A DNA stretch of 64,000 bases, taken from NCBI RefSeq assembly GCF_900104095.1, contig NZ_FNJO01000003.1, positions 62,001 to 126,000 on the forward strand, in the 5' to 3' direction. Position 1 is the stretch's first letter. Every line of letters begins with the position of its first letter. Origin of the DNA: Ralstonia sp. 25mfcol4.1. Lineage in GTDB: Bacteria > Pseudomonadota > Gammaproteobacteria > Burkholderiales > Burkholderiaceae. Under the pieces are notes generated by a model. It ran no database searches. It saw only the letters and a program-made list of their open reading frames with translations, and was not told the DNA's origin. A program made the translations under genes and the position numbers. This document shows positions 43,361 through 53,500 of the stretch, piece by piece.

Positions 43361-44986
43361 TCAGGCGCCGGGCAGCTTGTATTCCTTGAACTGCTCGCGC
43401 AGCCGGAGCTTCTGCATCTTGCCGGTGGCCGTCAGCGGAATCTCGGTCACGAACGCCACGTCATCGGGAATCCACCACTTGGCGACCTTGCCTTCGAAGA
43501 AGCCGAGCAATTCCTCGCGGGTGACATCCATGCCGGGGCGCTTGACCACCACCAGCAGTGGCCGTTCGTCCCACTTGGGGTGGTACGCGGAGATGCACGC
43601 GGCCATATGCACGGCCGGATGCGCCGCGGCCACGTTCTCGACGTCGATCGATGAAATCCACTCGCCGCCGGACTTGATCACGTCCTTGCTGCGGTCCGTG
43701 ATCTGCATGTAACCCTCTTCGTCGATGGTGGCCACGTCGCCAGTCGGGAACCAGCCATCGATCAGCGGGTTGCTGTCGTTGCGGTAGTAATGGTCGATCA
43801 CCCACGGACCGCGCACCAGCAGGTCGCCGAAGGCCTTGCCGTCCCATGGCAGTTCCTGGCCTTCGCCATCCACGATCTTCATGTCCACGCCGTAGATCAC
43901 CCGGCCCTGCTTTTCCAGGATCTTGTGCCGGGCGTCCTCGGGCAGGTCCTTGTGGCGGGCCAGCAGCTTGCAGGACGTGCCCAGCGGCGACATCTCGGTC
44001 ATGCCCCAGGCGTGGATGACCTCCACGTCGAATGCCTCTAGCGTGCGGATCATCGCCGGCGGCGCGGCCGAGCCGCCGATCACCGTCCGGCGGAAGGTGG
44101 AGAACTTCAGCTTGTTCGCCTGCACGTATTGCAGCAGGCCCAACCAGACGGTCGGCACGCCGGCGGAGAACGTGACGCCTTCCTGTTCGAACAGCTCATA
44201 GAGCGATGCGCCGTCGAGCCTGGCGCCCGGAAACACCAGCTTGGCGCCCACCAGCGGCACCGAATACGGCAGGCCCCAGGCATTGACATGGAACATCGGC
44301 ACCACCGGCAGGATCACGTCCTTGGCCGAGCAGCCCAGTGCGTCGGGCAGCGCCGACGCATAGGAATGCAGCACGGTCGAGCGGTGCGAATACAGCGCCC
44401 CCTTCGGATTGCCGGTCGTGCCCGACGTGTAGCACAGGCTCGACGCCTGGTTTTCGTCGAATTCCGGCCATTCGTAGGCGCCGTCGTGGGCGTCGATCAG
44501 GTCTTCGTAGCACAGCAGGTCAATCTTCGATTCCGCCGGCATATGCGCGCGGTCCGTCATCATGACCCAGCCCTTCACGTTCGGGCAGTGCGGCGCCACG
44601 CCTTCCACCAGCGGCAGGAACGTGGCATCGAAGAAAATGAACTGGTCGTCTGCGTGATTGACGATGTAGGCGATCTGCTCCGGGAACAGCCGCGGATTGA
44701 TCGTGTGGCAGACGGCGCCCATGCCCGACACACCGTAGTAGATCTCCAGGTGCCGGTAGCCGTTCCAGGCCAGCGTGCCTACGCGCTCGCCCTGCGCCAC
44801 GCCCAACGCCTCCAGCGCCTGGGCTACCTTGCGGGCACGCAGTTCGCAATCGCGGTAGGTATATCGGTGAAGATCGCCTTCGGTTCGCCGCGAGACGATT
44901 TCGGTGCTGCCGTAATAGCGCGCAGCGTGCTTGATGATGGAGGAAATGAGCAGCGGCGCGCTCATCATTTGACCCATCAATGCCAT
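43361..44986 (-). CDS. Acyl-CoA ligase (AMP-binding, fatty-acid/DmdB-like)
   Basis: A 541-residue adenylate-forming ligase. SLCYTSGTTGNPKGALYSHR is the P-loop (A3), AWGMTEMSPLG the A5 motif, DGWFPTGDVATIDEEGYMQI the A7/A8 region, and PLTATGKMQKLRLR has the A10 Lys. It activates a carboxylic acid to its CoA thioester with ATP. Close relatives include medium/long-chain fatty acyl and 3-methylmercaptopropionyl-CoA ligases. It is first in the cluster before the liv-type transporter, so it may activate the imported acid. AAGGAGAC precedes the ATG, and a GAAC-N4-GTTC site lies 29 bp upstream. Confidence 0.9.
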   Translation of the reverse strand: MALMGQMMSAPLLISSIIKHAARYYGSTEIVSRRTEGDLHRYTYRDCELRARKVAQALEALGVAQGERVGTLAWNGYRHLEIYYGVSGMGAVCHTINPRLFPEQIAYIVNHADDQFIFFDATFLPLVEGVAPHCPNVKGWVMMTDRAHMPAESKIDLLCYEDLIDAHDGAYEWPEFDENQASSLCYTSGTTGNPKGALYSHRSTVLHSYASALPDALGCSAKDVILPVVPMFHVNAWGLPYSVPLVGAKLVFPGARLDGASLYELFEQEGVTFSAGVPTVWLGLLQYVQANKLKFSTFRRTVIGGSAAPPAMIRTLEAFDVEVIHAWGMTEMSPLGTSCKLLARHKDLPEDARHKILEKQGRVIYGVDMKIVDGEGQELPWDGKAFGDLLVRGPWVIDHYYRNDSNPLIDGWFPTGDVATIDEEGYMQITDRSKDVIKSGGEWISSIDVENVAAAHPAVHMAACISAYHPKWDERPLLVVVKRPGMDVTREELLGFFEGKVAKWWIPDDVAFVTEIPLTATGKMQKLRLREQFKEYKLPGA

Positions 44987-45014
44987 GAAACGGTCTCCTT
45001 GGTTCGGGAAAAAC

Positions 45015-45026
45015 GAACAACCGTTC
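45015..45026. promoter_or_regulatory. GAAC-N4-GTTC inverted repeat upstream of the acyl-CoA ligase
   Basis: GAACAACCGTTC, 29-40 bp before the ligase start. It shares the GAAC/GTTC arms with the esterase site (17472) and the fadB-type promoter site (30783). Within the 324-bp gap 44987-45310 I also see a rightward TACAAT (45246-45251) that may be the selO -10 box, with no good -35; otherwise nothing recognisable. Confidence 0.5.
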
Positions 45027-45310
45027 TTATTTTTGGCCGACTATCCCACACCCTGCAAAAGCATCGACAAAAAATGAAGAAACTTGTTGGTGTTGTTGGT
45101 GGACTGACGCGTAGTGGGCGCGCTCTCTTCGCACCTACGCGCGGACCCTGCCATGCACGGGATTGATGTCCAATATTTGCATCGCTTTTTGACTGGTCTG
45201 CGAGCAGCGGACAACCCTTGGCCGGCAGGAGAAAACCGGTGCAAGTACAATACTGCGAGCCCTCATGCGTCTCAATATGTCGTTTTCCCCTAGCGTCATG
45301 CACGCCGTCT

Positions 45311-46861
45311 ATGCCTACTGATTCCAACGACGCCCTGCCGCGTATTGCATTCCCCGTGCCGTTCACGACCGCACCCGGCATGGCGGCATTGGGCGAACGG
45401 TTTTTTACGCGGCTGGCTCCGACCGCCCTGCCTTCGCCTTATGTAGTCAGCATAGCCCCCGAGGCTGGCGCCCTGCTCGGATGGGATGAAGGCGGCTTGC
45501 GCGCCGCCACGCAGGATCCGAAGTTTGTCGACACCTTCGCCGGCAACGCGGTGCCTGACTGGGCCGATCCGCTGGCCACGGTCTATTCGGGCCACCAGTT
45601 CGGCGTCTGGGCCGGGCAGCTTGGCGATGGCCGCGCCATCCGCCTGGCCGAAGCCACGATGCCCGACGGCCCGTGGGAGATTCAGCTCAAGGGCGCCGGC
45701 CTGACCCCCTACTCGCGCATGGCCGATGGCCGCGCGGTGCTTCGCTCGTCGATCCGTGAGTACCTTTGCTCGGAAGCCATGCATGCGCTGGGCGTGCCCA
45801 CCACCCGGGCACTGGCGATCATCGGGTCCGATGCTCCGGTGCGGCGGGAAACCATCGAGACATCGGCCGTGGTCACGCGGCTGGCACCCAGCTTCATCCG
45901 ATTTGGCCATTTCGAGCATTTCGCTGCCCGCGAGGACCACGCCTCGCTGAAGCAGCTGGCCGACTTCGTGATCGACCGCTTCTATCCCGCCTGCCGCGAG
46001 GCTGCCAGCCCTTACCAGGCGCTGCTGCGCGAGGTATCGCTGCGCACGGCGGACATGGTGGCGCACTGGCAGGCCGTCGGCTTCTGTCATGGTGTGATGA
46101 ACACCGACAACATGTCGATCCTGGGCCTGACCATCGACTATGGACCGTTCGGCTTCCTCGATGCGTTCGACGCGAACCACATCTGCAACCATTCCGACCA
46201 GCAGGGTCGCTACGCGTACAGCCAGCAGCCGCAGATCGCGTTCTGGAACCTGCATTGCCTGGCCCAGGCGCTGCTGCCGCTGTGGCGCGAAGCGGATGCC
46301 GCCGATGCCGAAGCGGCCAAGGACGCAGCCGTGGAGGCCGCTCGCGAGGCGCTCGACCCCTTCCGCGACCGCTATGCCGAGGCCTTCTTCCGCCATTACC
46401 GCGCCAAGCTTGGCCTGCGCACCGCGCATGACCAGGACGAGACGCTGATGACGAACCTGTTCCGTGTGATGCACGCCAATCGCGTCGACTACACGCTGTT
46501 CTGGCGCAACCTGGCCCAGGTGGGGTCGCAGGACGGATCGCGCGATGCGCCCGTGCGCGACCTGTTCCTGGACCGTGCGGCCTGGGACGCGTGGGCCGCC
46601 GAATACCGCGCACGTCTGCAAGCGGAACAGTCCGACGACGCCGCGCGCGGGGTTGCAATGCGGCAAGTCAACCCGAAATACGTGCTCCGGAATCATTTGG
46701 CCGAAACCGCGATCCGTGCCGCGCGCGACAAGGACTTCTCGGAAGTGGACCGCCTGCTGGCCGTGCTGTCCACGCCCTTCGACGAGCAGCCGGGTGCGGA
46801 ACACTATGCCGCCCTGCCGCCCGACTGGGCGTCGGGACTCGAAGTCAGCTGTTCGTCGTAA
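45311..46861 (+). CDS. selO: Protein adenylyltransferase SelO (YdiU/UPF0061)
   Basis: A 516-residue pseudokinase-fold enzyme. [20 protein letters not shown] and [20 protein letters not shown] are the N-lobe/P-loop-equivalent blocks, with the Lys-x-x-Gly-x-Gly segment; [22 protein letters not shown] carries the catalytic Asn-x-x-Asn and the DYG metal motif. The C-terminus ends SCSS, the conserved Cys-containing tail. SelO transfers AMP from ATP to Ser/Thr/Tyr of proteins during oxidative stress. The ATG at 45311 gives the normal length. It is followed by msrB 38 bp on. Confidence 0.9.
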   Translation: MPTDSNDALPRIAFPVPFTTAPGMAALGERFFTRLAPTALPSPYVVSIAPEAGALLGWDEGGLRAATQDPKFVDTFAGNAVPDWADPLATVYSGHQFGVWAGQLGDGRAIRLAEATMPDGPWEIQLKGAGLTPYSRMADGRAVLRSSIREYLCSEAMHALGVPTTRALAIIGSDAPVRRETIETSAVVTRLAPSFIRFGHFEHFAAREDHASLKQLADFVIDRFYPACREAASPYQALLREVSLRTADMVAHWQAVGFCHGVMNTDNMSILGLTIDYGPFGFLDAFDANHICNHSDQQGRYAYSQQPQIAFWNLHCLAQALLPLWREADAADAEAAKDAAVEAAREALDPFRDRYAEAFFRHYRAKLGLRTAHDQDETLMTNLFRVMHANRVDYTLFWRNLAQVGSQDGSRDAPVRDLFLDRAAWDAWAAEYRARLQAEQSDDAARGVAMRQVNPKYVLRNHLAETAIRAARDKDFSEVDRLLAVLSTPFDEQPGAEHYAALPPDWASGLEVSCSS

Positions 46862-46899
46862 GTCCGGCAGACTGCCCGGGATCGCAACAAGGAAACGAG

Positions 46900-47307
46900 A
46901 TGACCACCACCAAGACCGACGCCGAATGGCGTGAACAGCTGTCCGACATCGAGTACCGCGTGACGCGCGAGGCCGCCACCGAGCGCCCGTTCACGGGCCG
47001 CTACTGGGACCACTGGGACCAGGGCATCTACCACTGCGTAGGCTGCGGCACCCCGCTGTTCGAGTCGGCCACCAAGTTCGACGCCGGTTGCGGCTGGCCC
47101 AGCTATTTCCGTCCGATCAACGGCGAGGTGATTGCCGAGCACGTTGACCACAGTCACGGCATGACGCGGGTGGAAGTCCGCTGCAAGGAATGCGGCAGCC
47201 ATCTGGGCCATGTCTTCGAGGATGGCCCCGCCCCGACCGGTCTGCGCTATTGCATCAACTCGGCTGCGCTAAAATTCGACGATCGCGATCCGGCTGATCG
47301 CGGGTGA
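46900..47307 (+). CDS. msrB: Peptide methionine-R-sulfoxide reductase
   Basis: A 135-residue Msr[12 protein letters not shown] and [13 protein letters not shown] supply the four zinc Cys residues, and [13 protein letters not shown] the catalytic Cys. It repairs Met-R-sulfoxide in proteins. The start codon at 46900 has GGAAACGAG just before it. It lies between selO and yciB; the pairing with SelO fits a redox-stress role. Confidence 0.95.
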   Translation: MTTTKTDAEWREQLSDIEYRVTREAATERPFTGRYWDHWDQGIYHCVGCGTPLFESATKFDAGCGWPSYFRPINGEVIAEHVDHSHGMTRVEVRCKECGSHLGHVFEDGPAPTGLRYCINSAALKFDDRDPADRG

Positions 47308-47401
47308 CGCCACCCGCACACCGGACGCCACGCCCGATCCGCCTCGCGGATCGCCAGCGCGCCCGGCCGCCGGCCGGGTTCGCCAACCTGATTTGGTCCG
47401 C

Positions 47402-47956
47402 ATGAAATTCCTGTTCGACCTGTTCCCGGTCATCCTGTTTTTTGTCGCCTTCAAGCTGTTCGGCATCTATCCGGCCACCGCGGTGGCCATTGTGGCAACG
47501 GTGCTGCAGATCGCGTGGGTGCGCATCCGTCATGGCAAGGTCGAACCGATGCAATGGGTCAGCCTGCTGATCATCGGCGTATTCGGCGGCGCGACGATCG
47601 TTCTGCACAACGAAACCTTCATCAAGTGGAAGCCCACGGTGCTGTACTGGCTGTTCGCGGTCACGCTGATCGGCTCGGTCATCGGCTGGCGCAAGAACCT
47701 CATCCGCGCCATGATGGAAAAGCAGGTCACGATGCCGGACGCGATGTGGGGCCGCCTCAACGTCGCATGGGCCGCGTTCTTCGCCGCGATGGGCGTGCTG
47801 AACCTCTACGTGGCCTATCAGTTTTCCACCGATACCTGGGTCAATTTCAAGCTGTTCGGCAGCATGGGCCTGATGGTCGTCTTCATCGTCGCGCAGAGCA
47901 TCTGGCTGTCGCGCCACATCGAGGAAAGCCCGTCGCAGGAAGGCCGCTCCGAATAA
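47402..47956 (+). CDS. yciB: Inner membrane septation protein YciB (IspA/IspZ)
   Basis: A 184-residue membrane protein with about five helices. [20 protein letters not shown] is the family start, and [14 protein letters not shown] sequence ([20 protein letters not shown]) and [20 protein letters not shown] are the conserved C-terminal blocks. YciB proteins support cell envelope integrity and division. An in-frame GTG nine bases upstream is less likely. bolA follows after 47 bp. Confidence 0.93.
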   Translation: MKFLFDLFPVILFFVAFKLFGIYPATAVAIVATVLQIAWVRIRHGKVEPMQWVSLLIIGVFGGATIVLHNETFIKWKPTVLYWLFAVTLIGSVIGWRKNLIRAMMEKQVTMPDAMWGRLNVAWAAFFAAMGVLNLYVAYQFSTDTWVNFKLFGSMGLMVVFIVAQSIWLSRHIEESPSQEGRSE

Positions 47957-48003
47957 GCGCAGCCGCCCTGCCGCCCCCGATCACACTCCCGAAGGATTAA
48001 CCG

Positions 48004-48288
48004 ATGGCAGCCGATCCCGCCACCATCGACGCGCTGCTGCGTGCGGCGCTCGAACCCTCCCACCTGCACGTCCACGACGACAGCGCGGCCCATGCGGGCC
48101 ATGCCGGCGCGGCGTCGGGTGGGGGCCATTACAACGTTCTGATCGTCAGCAACCGGTTCGCCGGCCATTCGCGCGTGACCCGCCACCGTATGGTGTATGA
48201 TGCGCTGCGCGAACTATTCCCCGCGCAGATCCATGCGCTGGCCGTCAGCGCGTACACCGACCAAGAATATCAATCCCGCGAAGCATGA
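48004..48288 (+). CDS. BolA family protein
   Basis: A 94-residue protein with the class-typical DDSAAHAGHAGAASGGGHYN segment and the nucleic-acid-like helix-turn region SRVTRHRMVYDALRELF. BolA-type proteins work with monothiol glutaredoxins in Fe-S cluster handling and affect cell shape. The segment HLHVHDDS holds His residues that can bind a cluster. It lies between yciB and the parvulin gene, a conserved order in this bacterial group. Confidence 0.92.
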   Translation: MAADPATIDALLRAALEPSHLHVHDDSAAHAGHAGAASGGGHYNVLIVSNRFAGHSRVTRHRMVYDALRELFPAQIHALAVSAYTDQEYQSREA

Positions 48289-48323
48289 CGCGACGCGCTC
48301 TCGCTACTCTCAGACCTGACTCC

Positions 48324-49118
48324 ATGAAGACCACCGTCCTCTCGTTCAGCCTGGCGGCTGTGCTTGCTGCTGGCAGCCTGCCCGTGTTCGCCCAGAACGC
48401 CGCCGTTGTGAATGGCAAGCCCATCCCGTCGGCCAAGGTGGACAAGCTGATCGCCGGCACCGGCCAGCCCGCCTCGCCCGAACTGCGCGACCGTGCCCGC
48501 ACCATGCTGATCGACCGGGAACTGCTGGTGCAGGAAGCTTCCAAGCGCGGCATCCTGCAACGCGACGACGTCCAGGACCAGCTCGAACAGGCCCGCCTGA
48601 ACGTGCTGGCGGGTGCGGTGTTCGAGGACTACGTCAAGACACATGGCGCCAGCGACGACGAACTGCGCAAGCAATACGAGAAGATCAAGGGCCAGTTCGG
48701 CAATGGCAAGGAATACCACGCCCGCCACATCCTGGTAGAAAAGGAAGCGGACGCGAAGGCACTGATCGCCAAGATCAAGGGCGGCGCCAAGTTTGAAGAC
48801 GTCGCCAAGGCATCGTCGAAGGACACCGGCTCGGCAGCCAACGGCGGCGACCTGGACTGGGCCAACAGCGGCAGCTACGTGCCGGAATTCTCAGCGGCCA
48901 TGACCGGCCTGAAGAAGGGTCAGATGACCGATACGCCGGTCAAGACCCAGTTCGGCTGGCACATCATTGAACTCGTGGACGTGCGCGACCAGAAGATCCC
49001 GACGTTCGAGGAAGTGAAGCCGCAGCTCCAGCAGATGCTGATGGGCGACCAGGCATGGCAGCGCGAGCAGTTCCAGGCGATGATGAAGTCGCTCAAGGAC
49101 AAGGCAAAAATCCAGTAA
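48324..49118 (+). CDS. Parvulin-type peptidyl-prolyl isomerase, periplasmic
   Basis: A 264-residue protein with a signal peptide (cleavage after about residue 22, LPVFAQNA). Residues 25-120 form a SurA-like N-domain, and 130-225 the parvulin domain: EYHARHILVEKEADAKALIA, GGDLDWANSGSYVPEF and VKTQFGWHIIELVDVR. It assists folding of exported proteins. It begins 35 bp after bolA and is followed by a strong terminator, so it ends the selO-msrB-yciB-bolA run. Confidence 0.93.
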   Translation: MKTTVLSFSLAAVLAAGSLPVFAQNAAVVNGKPIPSAKVDKLIAGTGQPASPELRDRARTMLIDRELLVQEASKRGILQRDDVQDQLEQARLNVLAGAVFEDYVKTHGASDDELRKQYEKIKGQFGNGKEYHARHILVEKEADAKALIAKIKGGAKFEDVAKASSKDTGSAANGGDLDWANSGSYVPEFSAAMTGLKKGQMTDTPVKTQFGWHIIELVDVRDQKIPTFEEVKPQLQQMLMGDQAWQREQFQAMMKSLKDKAKIQ

Positions 49119-49143
49119 TCCCTTTGCTTTGCTGCAAACGAAA

Positions 49144-49170
49144 ACCGGCGCGTGTGCGCCGGTTTTTGTT
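49144..49170 (+). terminator. Rho-independent terminator after the parvulin gene
   Basis: ACCGGCGC and GCGCCGGT pair around GTGT and are followed by TTTTGTTTT. It starts 26 bases after the parvulin stop codon. Classic intrinsic terminator. Confidence 0.9.
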
Positions 49171-49318
49171 TTGGGGTGCGCTTTGGCGCGCTCGGTAACA
49201 TTCTGGTGCAGTTTGCCGGTTCCATCGCTTCTCTGGCCTCAGTAATATCGGAGAGCTCGACGAAGCCGGACACCCGTCCCGGCAAGGTATCGAGCGCGAG
49301 GATCAAGGGCATATCGCA

Positions 49319-49660
49319 ATGGGCATGACGAGCGGCTACTGGTACATGTGGCATCTCTATTCCAGTGGGATGGTCTACTGCGCGCTAGGCATGCCCCATA
49401 TCGAATGCACCGGCGGCCGCTGGCGCGAACTTCATCCCCACCTTCCGACGCGTGACCGCTACGCCCAGTCAAAGCTGCTGCAAGCGACCGTCGCGTTTAT
49501 GGAAGTGCGTGGCGAAATCCCCGTGCCGCCCGGCGCAGACCGCATGCGGCTGCTCTATTCCCGCTACCTGCCATGGAGCGAACGCCTGCGCACGCAGCAA
49601 TCCCATCTGCCGCAAACAGGCGAAAATCCTGCCTACCTCCCCACTCCTGTTGCAGTCTGA
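49319..49660 (+). CDS. Small hypothetical protein
   Basis: A 113-residue reading frame starting MGMTSGYWYMWHLYSSGMVY, rich in Tyr, Trp, Met and Arg, with an unstructured Pro-rich end. I do not recognise a family. Codon choice is consistent with coding on this strand. The frame stays open upstream to 49199 without any start codon, so it could be the 3' part of a decayed gene; no good ribosome site precedes the ATG. It lies just after a terminator and before two small membrane protein genes. Confidence 0.4.
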   Translation: MGMTSGYWYMWHLYSSGMVYCALGMPHIECTGGRWRELHPHLPTRDRYAQSKLLQATVAFMEVRGEIPVPPGADRMRLLYSRYLPWSERLRTQQSHLPQTGENPAYLPTPVAV

Positions 49661-49823
49661 GACCTTTCTCATGACCTGAAGCAAGCGCCGGTTTTCTGGA
49701 CACACAAGTTCACAAAAGCGCTCTTGGCGCACCCGTTTTCGAAGCCTAGGATCACTGCGTTGTGAACGTGAGGGCATGCATTGCCCCACACGCAGCCTTG
49801 TCCAATGGCTTTCAGGGAGCGGT

Positions 49824-50267
49824 ATGACAGGCGTATCCGAACTGTTCGGCTGGTTTGTTTTCAACGTGGCGATTCCGCTGCTGGCGCCGTTCGCCCTGCT
49901 GCCCTTTGCGAAGGTGCCGGTGTTCTCGCGCTCACGCAGCCAGGGCATCGTGCGGAGGGCGATTCAGGATGGGCAGTTGCTGTGGGCGGCAATTCCGCTG
50001 AATGCCAGCGCGTGTTATGGGCTGGCGTGCTGGATTGACCAGACCGGCGGGTCCAGGCCCGACGCGTGGTTTCTACTTTGCCTGCATGTCTCGATGATCG
50101 TTGCAGGCTCCGTGCTCGTGCTACTGGGTACGTTGGACAGTTATCCCAGAAGTCGTCGGAACAAGGCACGGGCAAACCTGATGCTCTTCCTGTCCGTTTT
50201 CCTCAGTTGCACCACGGCCGTGGTGTATGCCTATGGCCAATTGGCATTCACCGGCAACGGTCCCTGA
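49824..50267 (+). CDS. Small four-helix membrane protein, unrecognised
   Basis: A 147-residue protein with four hydrophobic segments: ELFGWFVFNVAIPLLAPFAL, LLWAAIPLNASACYGLACWI, FLLCLHVSMIVAGSVLVLLG and LMLFLSVFLSCTTAVVYAYG. GGGAGCGG lies right before the ATG at 49824. Basic loops (FSRSRSQGIVRR, YPRSRRNKARA) suggest an inside orientation. No family is recognised and no function is proposed. A 45-residue membrane peptide gene follows. Confidence 0.6.
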   Translation: MTGVSELFGWFVFNVAIPLLAPFALLPFAKVPVFSRSRSQGIVRRAIQDGQLLWAAIPLNASACYGLACWIDQTGGSRPDAWFLLCLHVSMIVAGSVLVLLGTLDSYPRSRRNKARANLMLFLSVFLSCTTAVVYAYGQLAFTGNGP

Positions 50268-50308
50268 GATGCTCGACAGTTCTATCCGCCTTCAAACAGG
50301 AGAAGACC

Positions 50309-50446
50309 ATGGAGAAATTCTTGACGCGCCTATTCGAGGACGATGCCTTTCAGATGAAATTGGCACGACGCATCGGATGGGGAATGGTTGCCTACGCGGC
50401 GTTAACCATTCTCGCCTGCGAATGGTACCGTCGCACCCTCGCATAA
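50309..50446 (+). CDS. 45-residue single-helix membrane peptide
   Basis: The frame encodes MEKFLTRLFEDDAFQMKLAR, then one hydrophobic helix (GWGMVAYAALTILACEW) and a basic tail YRRTLA. AGGAG lies six bases before the ATG, a good ribosome site, which supports it as a real gene despite its size. It follows the four-helix protein gene by 41 bp and ends ahead of a terminator. Function unknown. Confidence 0.6.
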   Translation: MEKFLTRLFEDDAFQMKLARRIGWGMVAYAALTILACEWYRRTLA

Positions 50447-50464
50447 GCTCCGTACCCTAACAAA

Positions 50465-50486
50465 AACGCCCGCTTGCGCGGGCGTT
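50465..50486. terminator. Bidirectional terminator between small membrane genes and purL
   Basis: AACGCCCGC and GCGGGCGTT form a perfect 9-bp stem with a TTGC loop. Rightward it is followed by TCGTT, leftward by TTTTTG, so it is strongest for leftward purL transcripts, whose stop is 23 bp away. Confidence 0.85.
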
Positions 50487-50508
50487 TCGTTCGAAGCAGC
50501 AGGTTTAA

Positions 50509-53500
50509 TCAACCGACCCACTTGCGCGCATTGCGGAACATGCGCATCCATGGGCTGCCACCGTCGGGGATGTCCTTCCAGGCGTCAGGCGCCCAGCTCA
50601 TCGTGGCGGTACGGAACACGCGCTCCGGGTGCGGCATCAGCGCGGTAAAGCGGCCGTCAACCGTCGTCACCGACGTGATGCCCTCCGGCGAGCCGTTCGG
50701 GTTCAGCGGATAGGTCTGCGTCACGACACCGCGGTTGTCGACAAAGCGCAGCGCCACGTCCACCTTCGCGATATCGCCTTGCTGCGAGAAATCGGCAAAG
50801 CCTTCGCCGTGCGCCACGGCGATGGGGATGCGGCTACCTTCCATGCCGGCGAAGAAGATCGACGGCGATTGCTGCACTTCCACCGTAACGAAGCGTGCTT
50901 CGTACTGCTCGGACTGGTTACGCGTGAACTTCGGCCATGCGCCGGCGCCCGGGATGATCGGGGCCAGGTTGCTCAGCATCTGGCAGCCATTGCAAACACC
51001 AAGCGCGAAAGTGTCCTGGCGGTTGAAGAACGCCGCGAACTGCTCCGCCATCTGGCCGTTGAACAGGATCGTCTTGGCCCAGCCTTCGCCAGCGCCAAGC
51101 ACGTCACCGTAGCTGAAGCCGCCGCAGGCCACGAAACCCTTGAAATCCGCCAACGTGGCGCGACCGGCAATCAGGTCGCTCATATGGACGTCCACCGTCT
51201 CGAAGCCGGCCAGGTCCATGCTGTAGGCCATCTCGATCTGCGAATTGACGCCCTGCTCGCGCAGGATCGCCACGCGCGGACGGTTGCCCGTGGCGATGAA
51301 CGGTGCAGCAATATCCTGCGCCGGATCGAAGGTCAGAACGGGGCTGATGCCAGGATCGGCGGCGTCAAGAACGCGGTCGTACTCGCTGTCGGCACAGGCC
51401 GGGTTGTCGCGCAGGCGCGCGATACGCCAGCTCACCTCGGTCCAGGTGCGCTGCAGATCGACACGGGCAGCGCCGAAGACCTTCTTCGCGTCGCGATAGA
51501 TCTCGATCTGGTCATTCGTGTTCGGCTTGCCGATCACGTGGCTGCACGCCGACAGGCCGGCCTCCCGCAGCACCGCGAATACGGCATCGCGCTCTTCGGC
51601 ACGCACCTGGATCACGGCGCCCAGTTCTTCGGAGAACAGCGCCCGCAGCGTCTGGTCGTTGCGGCGCTCGGCAACCTGCTGCGCCCAGTTCTTGGCGTCG
51701 CCGTAGTCCTGTTCCTGGTTCGGGTCCAGCGTCAGCATGTCCACATTGAGCGACACGCCCGTACGGCCGGCGAAGGCCATTTCGGCAACGGTTGCCATGA
51801 AGCCGCCGTCGGAGCGGTCGTGATAGGCCAGCAGCTTGCCGTCGCGGTTCAGGCGCTGGATCACGTTGAAGAAGTTCTTCAGGTCTTCCGGACTGTCCAC
51901 GTCCGGCGCGCTGTCGCCCACCTGCTGCGTCACCTGGGCCAGGATGCTGCCGCCCATACGGTTCTTCGCACGGCCCAGGTCAATGGCGATCAGCGTGGTA
52001 TCGCCCAGGTCGGTACGCAGCTGCGGCGTCAGCGTCCTGTTGGTGTCATCCACTGCGGCAAACGCCGAGATGATCAGCGAAACCGGCGCCACCACTTCCT
52101 TGTCGCCATCGGCATCGGACCACTTGGTGCGCATCGACAGCGAATCCTTGCCTACCGGGATGCTGATGCCCAGCGCCGGGCACAGTTCCATGCCCACGGC
52201 ATGCACGGTGTCGTACAGCTTCGCGTCTTCGCCGGCTACGCCGCAGGCGGCCATCCAGTTGGCCGACAGCTTGACCTTGTTCAGGTCCTTGACCGGGGCG
52301 GCCGCCAGGTTCGTCAGCGCCTCGCCGATGGCCATGCGGCCCGAGGCCGGGGCATCGATCACGGCCAGCGGCGTGCGCTCGCCCATCGTCATGGCTTCGC
52401 CAGCGCGACCCTTGTAGTCGAGCGTGGTGACCGCCACGTCTGCCACGGGCACCTGCCACGGACCCACCATCTGGTCACGTGCGTTCATGCCACCCACGGT
52501 ACGGTCGCCGATGGTGATCAGGAACGACTTGCTGGCCACGGTCGGGTGGCGCAGTACGTCGCTCACGGCCTGTTCCAGGGCGATGCCGGTCACGTCCACC
52601 GGCGGCAGTTCGCGCTCGATGCGCTGCACGTCGCGGTGCATGCGCGGCGGCTTGCCCAGCAGCACATCCATCGGCATGTTGACCGTGAAGTGCTCCTTCA
52701 GCGCAGCGTCCACATCGGCGTCCACCAACTGCAGCTGCTTTTCCTCGGTGGCGATACCCACCACGGCGAACGGCGACCGTTCGCGTTCGCACATGGCCTG
52801 GAAGCGCGGCAGGTCGTTCGGCGCGATGGCCAGCACGTAGCGTTCCTGCGACTCGTTGCACCAGATTTCGGCGGGCGACAGGCCCGACTCTTCAAGGTGC
52901 ACCTGGCGCAATTCGAAGCGTGCGCCGCGATCGGCACCATCGACCAATTCCGGGAAAGCATTCGAAATACCGCCCGCACCCACGTCGTGGATCGACAGGA
53001 TCGGGTTGTCTTCGCCCAGTTGCCAGCAGGCGTTGATCACTTCCTGGGCACGACGCTCCATTTCGGGGTTGCCACGCTGCACCGAATCGAAGTCGAGGTC
53101 GGCCGTGTTGGTACCCGTCGCCATCGAGCTTGCGGCACCGCCACCCATGCCGATGCGCATGCCCGGGCCGCCAAGCTGGATCAGCAGCGTGCCGGCCGGC
53201 AGCGGGTTCTTGTGCGTGTGGCCGGCGTCGATATTGCCGATGCCGCCCGCAATCATGATCGGCTTGTGGTAGCCGCGCACCGTGCCGCCCACGTTCTGCT
53301 CGTAGACACGGAAGTAGCCGCCCAGGTTGGCGCGGCCAAATTCATTGTTGAATGCGGCGCCGCCCAGCGGGCCGTCGATCATGATCTGCAGCGGCGAGGC
53401 GATGCGGTCCGGCTTGCCGGTCACGCCAGGCTTGTCGTCGGGGTTGCGATGGGCCACCGGCTGGGCGGCGTCGCGGGCGTTTTCCCAGCCCTCGACGGCG

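Noticed and set aside
46850..46861. Selenocysteine near the SelO C-terminus
   Set aside because: The tail reads SCSS with an ordinary Cys codon and a TAA stop; there is no in-frame TGA or SECIS-like hairpin to consider.
48920..49354. Leftward frame of 144 codons over the parvulin 3' end and its terminator
   Set aside because: It runs through an intrinsic terminator and antisense to a certain gene; only a short stretch (about 49200-49310) looks protein-like, too little for a gene call.
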